This document shows positions 17,824 through 25,498 of a DNA stretch of 40,132 bases, piece after piece. The position numbers were made by a program, and so were the translations under genes. Each line of letters opens with the position of its first letter. Position 1 is the first letter of the stretch. This DNA is from an uncultured Clostridia bacterium. Its GTDB lineage: Bacteria; Bacillota; Clostridia; Christensenellales; UBA1242. The notes under the pieces are model-generated. The model did not search any database, was not told the origin of the DNA, and saw only the letters and a list, made by a program, of their open reading frames with translations. The DNA lies in assembly GCA_944384475.1 (NCBI GenBank), contig CALWTN010000034.1, forward strand, positions 1-40,132, given 5' to 3'.

Positions 17824-18117
17824 CTATTTTGAAGATTTTTTAAAGTTTTTAAGATCGACTGGCGTTATGATTGCATCAATTAAAATTGGCGTTTGGTTTT
17901 GGCTGCACTTTTTGCTGACAGTTTCAAAATCGCTTGGCAAGTTAAAATCAAGGTCGTTTGTTGCAACATACAAAAAATAAACCCTCAACAAATCTTTTGC
18001 AAACAAAAAGGCATCTTCAAAATTTTCGCCAGAGGTTGAGATGTCTAAGTCTGGAAAATAAACTTTTGTTTGATTGTCATCTTGATAAAAAATTGCTGGG
18101 TATATAAACTGCTGCAT
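17824..18117 (-). CDS. HicB-like protein
   Basis: The product is 97 aa from ATG 18117, chosen because GGAG lies 8 nt upstream and the homology begins at MQQFIYPAIF. The frame is open to 18162. The pattern YPAIFYQDD...VYFPDLDISTSGENFEDAF...AKDLLRVYF matches the partial RNase-H-like fold of the HicB family (usually YPA-x-F, FPDL and a T/S-x-G-x-x-x-E-E-A turn). HicB proteins are normally antitoxins of the HicA RNA nuclease, with a C-terminal DNA-binding domain. Here no helix-turn-helix or HicA partner is seen, so it may be a stand-alone HicB-fold protein. Confidence 0.7.
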   Translation of the reverse strand: MQQFIYPAIFYQDDNQTKVYFPDLDISTSGENFEDAFLFAKDLLRVYFLYVATNDLDFNLPSDFETVSKKCSQNQTPILIDAIITPVDLKNFKKSSK

Positions 18118-18133
18118 AACATTCTCCATTATC

Positions 18134-18162
18134 ATTTTATCATTATTTTTTACTTTTACCAA
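18134..18162 (-). promoter_or_regulatory. Possible promoter of the HicB-like gene
   Basis: TTGGTA (18157-18162), 17 bp, TAAAAT (18134-18139) on the minus strand. It lies just past the terminator of the upstream small gene and leaves a leader of about 10 nt, short but with a GGAG site. Confidence 0.4.
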
Positions 18163-18174
18163 ACAAATTGCATA

Positions 18175-18197
18175 AAAAAACAGGCTTTCGCCTGCAA
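18175..18197 (-). terminator. Terminator of the 45-residue protein gene
   Basis: GCAGGC-GAAA-GCCTGT followed by seven T on the minus strand, 11 bp past the stop codon at 18208. Confidence 0.85.
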
Positions 18198-18207
18198 TTT
18201 TGATAAA

Positions 18208-18345
18208 TTATAAACTTCTGCCGTCTATCTCTTTAACTTTTTTATTTTCAAAAGAAACTTCTTTTTCTGTTTCTGGCGGCAAATTTGCACCAATAGCCCT
18301 GCAAGTACGCCCACAAACTGTTGTCCTATTTTTAATTATTGGCAT
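18208..18345 (-). CDS. Small uncharacterised protein, 45 aa
   Basis: A 45-codon ORF read by hand: MPIIKNRTTVCGRTC at the start, then RAIGANLPPETEKEVSF and a Lys-rich end in DGRSL. AAGGAGG precedes ATG 18345 by 6 nt and a clean terminator follows, so the signals of a real gene are present. The N-terminal CGRTCRAIG pair of Cys might bind metal or be redox active, but two Cys alone are weak evidence. No family recognised. The gene stands alone between argS and the HicB-like gene. Confidence 0.65.
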   Translation of the reverse strand: MPIIKNRTTVCGRTCRAIGANLPPETEKEVSFENKKVKEIDGRSL

Positions 18346-18451
18346 TTCAACCTCCTTACTAACAGCCTTAATATATCACAAAAATTTTAAAATGTAAATA
18401 GTTTTTTAAAAAATTTTTAATATATTTTTTCACCTTTATTTTAAAGCGTTA

Positions 18452-20185
18452 TCACATTTTATCGGGCACTTCGATTGCCAAAATATCGCACGCTTCTTCG
18501 ATAAATTTCAACACGATTTTAAGCAAAGTTAAGTGTGCACTTTGAAGGCTTTTATCTTGTTCTGACAAAATGTGGCAAGAGTTGTAAAAACTTGAAAACG
18601 CACTTGCAAGATCATACAAACTTCCGCAAAGATCGTTTAGACTTTTGTTTTCAAAACATATGCGATAAGACGAGGCCAAACGGTTTAGCGAGATAAGCAT
18701 TTCTTTATGCTGCGCCGAGAAATTGAAATTATTTTCAAACTTTGGTGCTTTTGATAAAATTGATTTAATCCTGCATGCTGTGTATTGAATGTATGGCCCT
18801 GTTTTGCCATCAAACGACAGCACTCTGTCAACATCAAAGTTATAGTCTTTTTCAACACTGTTGGATAGATCGGCAAACTTTAATGCGGCGTTGCCAATCT
18901 TGCGCTTTAAGTCATCATCATGCTCAGTGCCGTTTTCAACAAGTTTTTGTTCGGCTTTTTCGTAAAGCATATTCAAAAGGTCGCTTAACTGCATGTTGCC
19001 GCCGTCACGAGTTTTAAGCGCCTTGCCGTCCTTGCCGTTTATCGTGCCAAAGCCTGTGTGCAACAAAAGTTGCTCTTGCGGCGAAATGCCCGACTTTTTG
19101 CACGCCCTGAAAATTTGAATAAACCTTTGATTTTGCCTTGCATCGGTGAAATAATGAATGATGTCAGGATGATAAAACTTGTTTCTATAATATATCGTTG
19201 CAATGTCGCTGGTTTCATATTTATCGCCGCCATTTGACTTTTTAAGCATCAGCGGCGGCATTGGATTTTCATATCTCTGCACTTCGTCAGGCGACTTTTT
19301 TGGAATTGGAATTTGTTCGCCTTCTTCGGCAACATCCACCACAAGCGCACCTTCGCTTATGCGAGAAAGTTTTTTCTCTTCAAAAATTTTCAATATGGTT
19401 GAAACATATTCGCTTGCATTGCTTTCGCCGTTCCATAAATCAAAATCGACATTCAAAAGACGGCAAACTTTTTTAATTTCTGCAACCGAAACATCCCTAA
19501 GCTTCTTCCAAAAATCATAATAAGGCTGCTGCTTTTGCTGGAAAAATAGTGTGATTTGCTCTGCGCGCTGCTTAAACTTTTCATCTTGCATTTTAAGTTG
19601 GCTTGCCTGCGGATATGCTGTGTTCATCACTTCAATGGTAAGCTGCTTTTTGCCAGAGTAATAGTCGCCAAACACACCTTGCTTTTCAAGCATTGCCATG
19701 ATAAGCCCCATAGGCATGCCCCAATCGCCGAGAAAAATGTCGCTTACGGTTTCAAAGCCAAGTTTTCGATAAAGCCTTTTAAAGGCCTCGCCAATGTTAA
19801 ACGAGCGCATGTGCCCAATATGCATAGCCTTGCCAATGTTTGGCCCGCCGTAATCTAAAAAGATTTTTTTGCCGCCTCCCAAATTGAATTGCTGAGAAAG
19901 CAAAACCTGCGACATATGCTTTAACCCTTGGTTTGTAAGGGTTATGTTAATAAACGCTGGGCGAGCCACCGAAAAGGTAAAAAATTGATTTTGAGGGATT
20001 GCTTCAACAATTTGGCAAGCTAAATCATACGGATTTTTGCCAAGTTTTTTGGCAACTGCAAAGCAAGAGTTGCATTGAAAATCACATAAATTTGGCATTG
20101 CAGAAAAAGATACGCAAAAATTTTCATCAATATTTTGCGTTTTTGCCGCTTCGCATAAAAGTTTTTGAATTTCGCTTCTAATCAA
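18452..20185 (-). CDS. argS: Arginine--tRNA ligase
   Basis: The product is 577 aa. The start is TTG 20185, overlapping the recR stop by four bases (TTGA); it gives the usual ArgS opening MIRSEIQKLL, and no ATG fits. It is a class I synthetase charging tRNA-Arg. Visible are the N-terminal additional domain (1-90), the HIGH motif inside YGGPNIGKAMHIGHMRS (about 112-128), the family segment FLGDWGMPMGLI, a KMSKS-equivalent loop KTRDGGNMQLSD (about 392-403), and the C-terminal DALR anticodon domain with YNFDVDRVLSFDGKTGPYIQY preceding it. It is the last gene of the dnaX-ybaB-recR-argS run. Confidence 0.96.
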   Translation of the reverse strand: MIRSEIQKLLCEAAKTQNIDENFCVSFSAMPNLCDFQCNSCFAVAKKLGKNPYDLACQIVEAIPQNQFFTFSVARPAFINITLTNQGLKHMSQVLLSQQFNLGGGKKIFLDYGGPNIGKAMHIGHMRSFNIGEAFKRLYRKLGFETVSDIFLGDWGMPMGLIMAMLEKQGVFGDYYSGKKQLTIEVMNTAYPQASQLKMQDEKFKQRAEQITLFFQQKQQPYYDFWKKLRDVSVAEIKKVCRLLNVDFDLWNGESNASEYVSTILKIFEEKKLSRISEGALVVDVAEEGEQIPIPKKSPDEVQRYENPMPPLMLKKSNGGDKYETSDIATIYYRNKFYHPDIIHYFTDARQNQRFIQIFRACKKSGISPQEQLLLHTGFGTINGKDGKALKTRDGGNMQLSDLLNMLYEKAEQKLVENGTEHDDDLKRKIGNAALKFADLSNSVEKDYNFDVDRVLSFDGKTGPYIQYTACRIKSILSKAPKFENNFNFSAQHKEMLISLNRLASSYRICFENKSLNDLCGSLYDLASAFSSFYNSCHILSEQDKSLQSAHLTLLKIVLKFIEEACDILAIEVPDKM

Positions 20186-20775
20186 ATTTCAACTCTTCCT
20201 TCCATCGCCTTTGAAAGTGTGATTTCATCGGCGTATTCTAAATCGCTGCCAGTGGAGATTCCTTGTGCCAGCCTGGTAACTTTAATGCCCATAGGTTTTA
20301 ATATTTTTGCCACATACATTGCAGTGGCATCGCCTTCAACATCTGGTGGAGTTGCCATGATGACTTCCTCAGTGCCAAGCTGATTGATGCGTTGCAAAAG
20401 CTGCTTGATGTGGATGTCGTTTGGGCCTTTGTTTTCAAGCGGACTGATAAGCCCAAAAAGCACGTGATACACACCATCAAAACTTTTGATTTTTTCCATA
20501 GAAAGAATATCTTTTGGCTCTTTAACAACGCAAATGGTTTTTCCACTTCGGCTTTGGCAAATGTCGCAAACGTCTTTATCTGTATAGTTTCCGCACTTTT
20601 GGCAAAGCCCAATTTTGTTTTTAACGTCCTTTAAAGCCTCGGCAAAATTTTCGGCACGCTCGCTGCTGCCTTCAATTATTGAATAAGCATAGCGCTGAGC
20701 GGTTTTATACCCCACACCTGGAAGGCTTCTAAAATATTCGATTAGTCTTTCAATCGGTTCGTCAAATTTAGCCAT
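20182..20775 (-). CDS. recR: Recombination protein RecR
   Basis: The product is 197 aa, the family length. It has an N-terminal helix-hairpin-helix (FRSLPGVGYKTAQRYAYSI), a four-Cys zinc finger CQKCGNYTDKDVCDIC (about residues 57-72), a Toprim domain with VVKEPKDILSMEK and VIMATPPDVEGDATAMY, and the C-terminal Walker-B-like end. RecR works with RecO (and RecF) in loading RecA at gaps. It follows ybaB with only 2 bp between and overlaps argS by 4 bp, showing tight translational coupling. The stop is TGA. Confidence 0.97.
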   Translation of the reverse strand: MAKFDEPIERLIEYFRSLPGVGYKTAQRYAYSIIEGSSERAENFAEALKDVKNKIGLCQKCGNYTDKDVCDICQSRSGKTICVVKEPKDILSMEKIKSFDGVYHVLFGLISPLENKGPNDIHIKQLLQRINQLGTEEVIMATPPDVEGDATAMYVAKILKPMGIKVTRLAQGISTGSDLEYADEITLSKAMEGRVEI

Positions 20776-20777
20776 TT

Positions 20778-21095
20778 TTACATTCCTGGAATTTGAGGAA
20801 TTGTTTGCTTTTCCTCAATATCAATTTTAGCCATAACATCATTGAATGCTGAGACAATCAAATCTTCCAGCATTTCAACGTCATCTGGATCGACAACTTC
20901 TTTTTTAATCTTAATTTGTTTAAGGGTTTTGTCGCCAAGCATAGTGATCTCCACCATGCCTCCGCCGACAACGCTGGAAAACTCCTTAGCGTCAAGCTCC
21001 TCTCTCGCTCTTTGCATCTCTTGCTGCATTTTTTGAGCTTGGCGCATGAGTTGTTGCATATTGCCTCCGCCAAAACCGCCAAAACCGTATCCCAT
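20778..21095 (-). CDS. YbaB/EbfC family nucleoid-associated protein
   Basis: The product is 105 aa. It has a Gly-rich start (MGYGFGGFGGGNMQQLMRQ), a long helix MQQEMQRAREELDAKEF, and the conserved core VVGGGMVEITMLGDKTLKQIKI. These small dimers bind DNA and are almost always encoded between dnaX and recR, exactly as here. GGAGG precedes ATG 21095. Confidence 0.95.
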   Translation of the reverse strand: MGYGFGGFGGGNMQQLMRQAQKMQQEMQRAREELDAKEFSSVVGGGMVEITMLGDKTLKQIKIKKEVVDPDDVEMLEDLIVSAFNDVMAKIDIEEKQTIPQIPGM

Positions 21096-21106
21096 ATTAA
21101 CCTCCG

Positions 21107-22563
21107 TTATTTTATAATTTTAACTTTGTTGCCAAACATTTTGATAAGCACCTCTTCGTCCTGCTGCGCTGTGCTTGGCAAAATTTCTTTTTCTTTGATG
21201 TCAACACCAAGTTCAAGCCCTTGCCAACTTAGTGCCCTCTCAATTTCACGCTTGCCTTCTTGCAAAAGAGACATAACCGTTTTATCAGGAGTGATGATCT
21301 GCAAAACGCCGTCTTTAATATCTATGTCGGTAATGTCGCCGCACGCCACATGCAGCGCCACGTGCCTATGCTCTTTTAAAAACAGCACCACCTTGCCCCA
21401 AACATCTTTGATTCCAACATTTGCAACAGGCTTTTTAATTAGTTTTTTTTTGTATCCTCGCCATTTATACAAGCAAGCGCCACGCTTTCAACCAGCAGCC
21501 TTGTGGAAAGAGCATATCTAAGTTCGCTTTCGCACGTTGCAAAATTTTGCATATACAAAATAAGCTGCTTGTCCGAAATTTTTTGTGCTTGCTCAAAATA
21601 TTTTTGCAAAACTTCATCCGAAAAGTTTAAAATTTCTTGTGGATTTTCGCACGTTTTACAAACCAACAAGTCTCGTGCATGCTTTGCCAAATCTTTTGCA
21701 AAAACTGCAAGATTTTTGCCCGAAGAGTCTATCGTGTTTACAAGCTGCAACATTCCGCCAATATCTTTGTCAATAATCTTATCAAAAAAAGAAATCAGCA
21801 AATCATGATCGGTTGTGCCAAGCACTTTCAACACGACATCCTTTGTAATCTTTCCACCAGCGTAAGCATTTATGCTGTCTGCAATCGACAAAGTGTCACG
21901 CACGCTTCCTTCTCCGCTTGCGGCAATCAACTTCATCGCCTCCTTCTGCGCCTCAATGCCCTCTTCTTTAAAAACTTTGTCAAGCACTTTGCATAAATCG
22001 TCTATTGAAAGCAACCTAAAATCAAATCTTGAGCATCGTGAAAGAATGGTTGCTGGCAACTTATGCACTTCGGTGGTTGCCAAAATGAAAATCACATACT
22101 TTGGCGGCTCTTCCAAAGTTTTAAGCAATGCGTTGAACGCACTGTCTGAAAGCATGTGCACTTCATCGATGATGTAAACTTTATATTTTGCCCCGATCGG
22201 CGCAAACTTAACTTTTTCTCTAAGCTCACGAATATCGTCAACACGGTTGTTGGAAGCAGCGTCAATTTCGACAATATTTATGTCGTTTTCACTGCTAAGC
22301 CTTTTGCAAACCTCGCATTCGCCACAAGGCGAACCTGTGGTGTTGTTTTGGCAGTTGACGGCTTTGGCAAATATTTTTGCGACACTGGTTTTCCCTGTGC
22401 CACGTGAGCCCGTAAAAAGATAGGCGTGAGAAATCTTGCCAGATAAAATCTGGTTTGCAAGAGTTTTTGTGATGTGCTCTTGTCCAACCACATCTTCAAA
22501 AATTCTTGGTCTGTATTTTCTGTATAAAGCAAGATGCATCTCTTCCATAGCCATATTATACAA
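21107..22563 (-). CDS. dnaX: DNA polymerase III gamma/tau subunit, interrupted by an A9 frameshift site
   Basis: The zero frame (21439-22563) encodes 374 aa: the AAA+ clamp-loader with Walker A GSRGTGKTSVAK, a zinc module CQNNTTGSPCGECEVC, DEVHMLS and the SRC arginine-finger segment, then the lid and collar domain. It stops at TAA 21441-21439, right after nine A (21451-21443). In the -1 frame the chain continues for about 110 residues (KPVANVGIKDVWGKVVLFL and on, to 21107), matching the C-terminal domain of longer clostridial DnaX proteins. A -1 ribosomal slip, or one extra A added by RNA polymerase, would give a product of about 484 aa. E. coli and Thermus make two DnaX forms in these ways. 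An authentic mutation or an assembly error in the A-run are the alternatives. The start is TTG 22563 (AAGGA just upstream) or one of the ATGs at 22554, 22548 or 22539. Confidence 0.9.
21443..21451 (-). promoter_or_regulatory. Candidate programmed slippage site in dnaX (A9)
   Basis: The minus strand reads ACA AAA AAA AAC TAA in the zero frame. The run of nine A is followed at once by the zero-frame stop, while the -1 frame stays open for over 100 codons. A purine-rich GCGAGGA lies 3-4 nt upstream of the run. No strong stem-loop was seen just downstream. Confidence 0.65.
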
Positions 22564-22580
22564 TGTTTCCTTTCTTTTGT

Positions 22581-23330
22581 CTACTTTATAGAATTAGCGA
22601 TATTTAAAAGCGCATTCACGTTAAGCGAAAGCCCGCCAAACAATCCGCCATCAATTCCCGTGCAACTTAAAAGCGGAGCATAATTTTTTTCGTTCAAACT
22701 TCCTCCATACAAAACCTGAATGTCACGGCTTGCCTTTTCAGAAAAGTTTTCATTGATCGCCCTTCTTATCACTTTTGCGGCATTTTCCACATCTTTAACT
22801 GATGCGTTGTTGCCCGTTCCAATCGCCCAAATAGGTTCATATGCGATAATCACACTTTCAAGCTCATTTTCATAAAGCCCTCGCAAGTCTTCATCAAGCT
22901 GTTTGCGGATGACTTCATAGGTGCGCTCAGTATTTCTATCTGCAAGCGTTTCTCCTACACAAACGATGCATTTTAAACCGTTTTTAAGCGCTGTTTTGAT
23001 TTTTTTGTTGATAAGCTTGTCACTCTCTTTAAACTTGATGCGTCTGTCGCTATGCCCAATCAGCACATATTCCACGCCTTGCGCTTTAAGCATCTTTGCG
23101 CTAACCTCGCCCGTAAAAGCGCCCTCTTCTTCATCGCTGACATTTTGAGCACCAATTTTGACAGGGCTTTGATTTGTTAAAAACTTCGCCAAAGGAATGT
23201 CAAGATACGCCGGGCAAATCACAACATCCGCACGCACGCCAGTGAAAAGTGAAACAAACTTAATAAAGTAGTTTTTAACATCACTAGGCTGCTGATTCAT
23301 TTTAAAATTTGCAACTATCAGTTTTTTCAT
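22581..23330 (-). CDS. tpiA: Triosephosphate isomerase
   Basis: The product is 249 aa, a TIM barrel. Catalytic residues are visible: Asn/Lys in VANFKMNQ (about residues 7-12), His in YVLIGHSDRR (about 95) and Glu in the signature AYEPIWAIGTG (about 164-174, catalytic Glu 166). The phosphate-binding segment LYGGSLNEKN is near the end. It interconverts dihydroxyacetone phosphate and glyceraldehyde 3-phosphate in glycolysis. The ATG overlaps the pgk stop (ATGA), so the two are translationally coupled. Confidence 0.97.
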   Translation of the reverse strand: MKKLIVANFKMNQQPSDVKNYFIKFVSLFTGVRADVVICPAYLDIPLAKFLTNQSPVKIGAQNVSDEEEGAFTGEVSAKMLKAQGVEYVLIGHSDRRIKFKESDKLINKKIKTALKNGLKCIVCVGETLADRNTERTYEVIRKQLDEDLRGLYENELESVIIAYEPIWAIGTGNNASVKDVENAAKVIRRAINENFSEKASRDIQVLYGGSLNEKNYAPLLSCTGIDGGLFGGLSLNVNALLNIANSIK

Positions 23331-24508
23331 ATATATTTCTCCTGAATAACTTCTATTCCCGCAAGCGTACCACCTTCCAAAAGTTTAAGTGTCGCTCCTC
23401 CGCCAGTTGAAACATGGTTTATCAAGTTAAGGCAATGCGCTTGTTTAACCGCACTCACGCTGTCTCCACCACCAACTATGGAATAGGCTTTGCTGTGCCC
23501 AATCGCTTTGGCAATTTCAAACGTGCCTTTTTTAAATTTGTCATCTTCATATTTGCCAAGCGGCCCATTCCAGATCACCTGCTTAGCTCCGTCAATTTCC
23601 TTTTCAAACATTTTGATTGTTTTAGGGCCTATATCGCTGCCCACCATGTCGCCAGTAAGTATATCTGTGGTAAACGGCCTTTGTTTTTTATCGTTAAAAT
23701 TATATGCAACATGATCAACAGGCAGCAAAACTTTTTTGCCAAGTCTGTTGGCCTCCTGCAAAATTTCTTCAGCAACTTTGACGCTGTCTAGATTAGAAAA
23801 ACTTCTTCCAATCGTTTGCCCTTGCGCCATTAAAAAGGAGTATGCCATTGCTCCACCAATCAGCACGCTGTCAGCAGTTTTTAATATATTTGTTATTGCT
23901 TTGATTTTGTCTTCTACCTTGGCGCCTCCAAAAATTGCCACAAATGGTTGTTGTGGATTTGCAAGTGCGTTGGTTATAAGATTGATTTCGTTCTCCACCA
24001 AAAAGCCTATCGCATTTGGCAACAACCTTGCCACGCCGTAAGTAGAAGCATGCCTTCTATGTGCGCAACCAAAAGCGTCGTTGACATAGATGTCTGCCAG
24101 CGAAGCGAGTTGTTTTGCAAAATTAGGATCGTTTTCGGTCTCTTCTTTATAAAACCTGACATTTTCAAGCAGTAAGATAGAGCCGTTTGAAAGGCTGTTG
24201 GCCTGCTCTAAAACCTCATCTCCTACAACCTTATGAGCAAACTGCACTTTGCCAGGGAAATATTTCATAAGCATAAGCGAAACTGGCCAAAGCGAAAGAC
24301 GGAAGTCAAACCCCTTTGGTCTGCCCAAATGCGAACAAATAATCACTCTTGCGCCACGCTCTACCAAATATTTAATAGTTGGCAGTTCGTTTGTAAGACG
24401 TGTGGTGTCAGTAAATCTGCCCACCTTGTCCATTGGCAAGTTAAAATCTGCCCTCAGCAAAATTTTTTTACCTTCAATATTAACTAAATCTCTGATGCTT
24501 CTCTTCAC
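23327..24508 (-). CDS. pgk: Phosphoglycerate kinase
   Basis: The product is 393 aa. The start is GTG 24508 with AGGAGG 5 nt before. Family segments include LLRADFNLPMDKVGRFTD with TRLTNELPTIKYL, the basic patch CSHLGRPKG, HRRHASTYGVARLLP, FGGAKVEDKI and the nucleotide-binding GGGDSVSAV and STGGGATLKLLEG near the C-terminus. It makes ATP from 1,3-bisphosphoglycerate. It lies between dus and tpiA; gapA, often adjacent in other Firmicutes, is not in the window. Confidence 0.97.
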   Translation of the reverse strand: MKRSIRDLVNIEGKKILLRADFNLPMDKVGRFTDTTRLTNELPTIKYLVERGARVIICSHLGRPKGFDFRLSLWPVSLMLMKYFPGKVQFAHKVVGDEVLEQANSLSNGSILLLENVRFYKEETENDPNFAKQLASLADIYVNDAFGCAHRRHASTYGVARLLPNAIGFLVENEINLITNALANPQQPFVAIFGGAKVEDKIKAITNILKTADSVLIGGAMAYSFLMAQGQTIGRSFSNLDSVKVAEEILQEANRLGKKVLLPVDHVAYNFNDKKQRPFTTDILTGDMVGSDIGPKTIKMFEKEIDGAKQVIWNGPLGKYEDDKFKKGTFEIAKAIGHSKAYSIVGGGDSVSAVKQAHCLNLINHVSTGGGATLKLLEGGTLAGIEVIQEKYI

Positions 24509-24542
24509 AAAAGCCTCCTATAAATAATATACTCTATTTCTT

Positions 24543-25460
24543 TCACATTTCAAAATGATTGATAAATCTTTGAAAGATTTTTAAACTTTCGTCAATGTTT
24601 GTCATAAGCGCAAAGTTTTGTTTTAAACGAGTTGGCATGCCAAGTTTTGCAGCATAAGATAAAAAGTGCTTGCGAAGATAAAGCGTCAGCCACTTGTCAG
24701 CATAATATTTTCGCAAAATTTCAACGTGAGAACAGATGCATTTCCACTCATCCGCCTTGCTTGCAAATTTTAACTGGCTAAATATCCACGGACTGCCCAC
24801 AGCGCCTCTGCCAATCATAACACCATCAACACCCGTTTGTAACATGCGCCTGCACGAAGCCTCGTCCGTTACATCGCCATTTCCAAAGACGGGAATTTTT
24901 ACGCTTTGCTTTGCAAGCGCAATGCTATCGTAGTCCACCCTGCCTGAAAACATCTGTTTGGTGGTTCTGCCATGCACTGTGATAAAATCTGCCCCATTTT
25001 CTTGACATATTTTGGCAATTTCAGCCACATTTGGACTATCAAATCCAATCCTGACTTTAACCGAAAGCGGCTTGCTTGTCGCTTTTCTGCATTCGGCAAT
25101 AATTTTTGCTGCATTCGGCAAGTCTTTTAAAAGCGCCGAGCCTTCTCCATTCTTGACAACCTTTGGTGCTGGGCAGCCCATGTTTATATCAATGCCGTCA
25201 AATTTTTCTAGCAACGGATTTTTCACTGCCTCAGCCATAACCGCCGCATCCTTTCCAAAAATTTGAGCAAACACATGTTTTTCGTTTTCACCACGCACTG
25301 CCATATCTTTGGTTTTGGCACTGTCATACTTCATTGCCTGCGAAGAGAGCATTTCACTGAAACAAAGATCTGCACCGCAATCGCTGCAAACCTGCCTAAA
25401 CCCCACATCGCTATACCCCGCCATTGGAGCGAGCAAAAACTTTGTGTCAATCTTTTCCAC
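24543..25460 (-). CDS. tRNA-dihydrouridine synthase (Dus family)
   Basis: The product is 305 aa, an FMN-binding TIM barrel. Motifs are LLAPMAGYSDVGFRQVC at the N-terminus, the family signature DINMGCPAPKVVKNGEGSA (catalytic Cys in GCP, about residue 96), PLSVKVRIGFD, FITVHGRTTKQMF and VMIGRGAVGSPWIF. It reduces uridines to dihydrouridine in tRNA D-loops. The start is GTG 25460, and no ribosome-binding site is visible; a TAAAAT box ends 6 nt before the GTG, which would give a leaderless message. It follows the flippase gene by 38 bp and precedes pgk. Confidence 0.93.
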   Translation of the reverse strand: MEKIDTKFLLAPMAGYSDVGFRQVCSDCGADLCFSEMLSSQAMKYDSAKTKDMAVRGENEKHVFAQIFGKDAAVMAEAVKNPLLEKFDGIDINMGCPAPKVVKNGEGSALLKDLPNAAKIIAECRKATSKPLSVKVRIGFDSPNVAEIAKICQENGADFITVHGRTTKQMFSGRVDYDSIALAKQSVKIPVFGNGDVTDEASCRRMLQTGVDGVMIGRGAVGSPWIFSQLKFASKADEWKCICSHVEILRKYYADKWLTLYLRKHFLSYAAKLGMPTRLKQNFALMTNIDESLKIFQRFINHFEM

Positions 25461-25466
25461 AAATGT

Positions 25467-25494
25467 ATTTTATCAAAATTTAGCAAATCAACAA
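25467..25494 (-). promoter_or_regulatory. Possible promoter giving a leaderless dus transcript
   Basis: TAAAAT (25467-25472) lies six bases upstream of the GTG start. A weak -35 (TTGTTG, 25489-25494, 16 bp spacing) precedes it. The expected transcription start coincides with the start codon. Confidence 0.35.
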
Positions 25495-25498
25495 AGCG

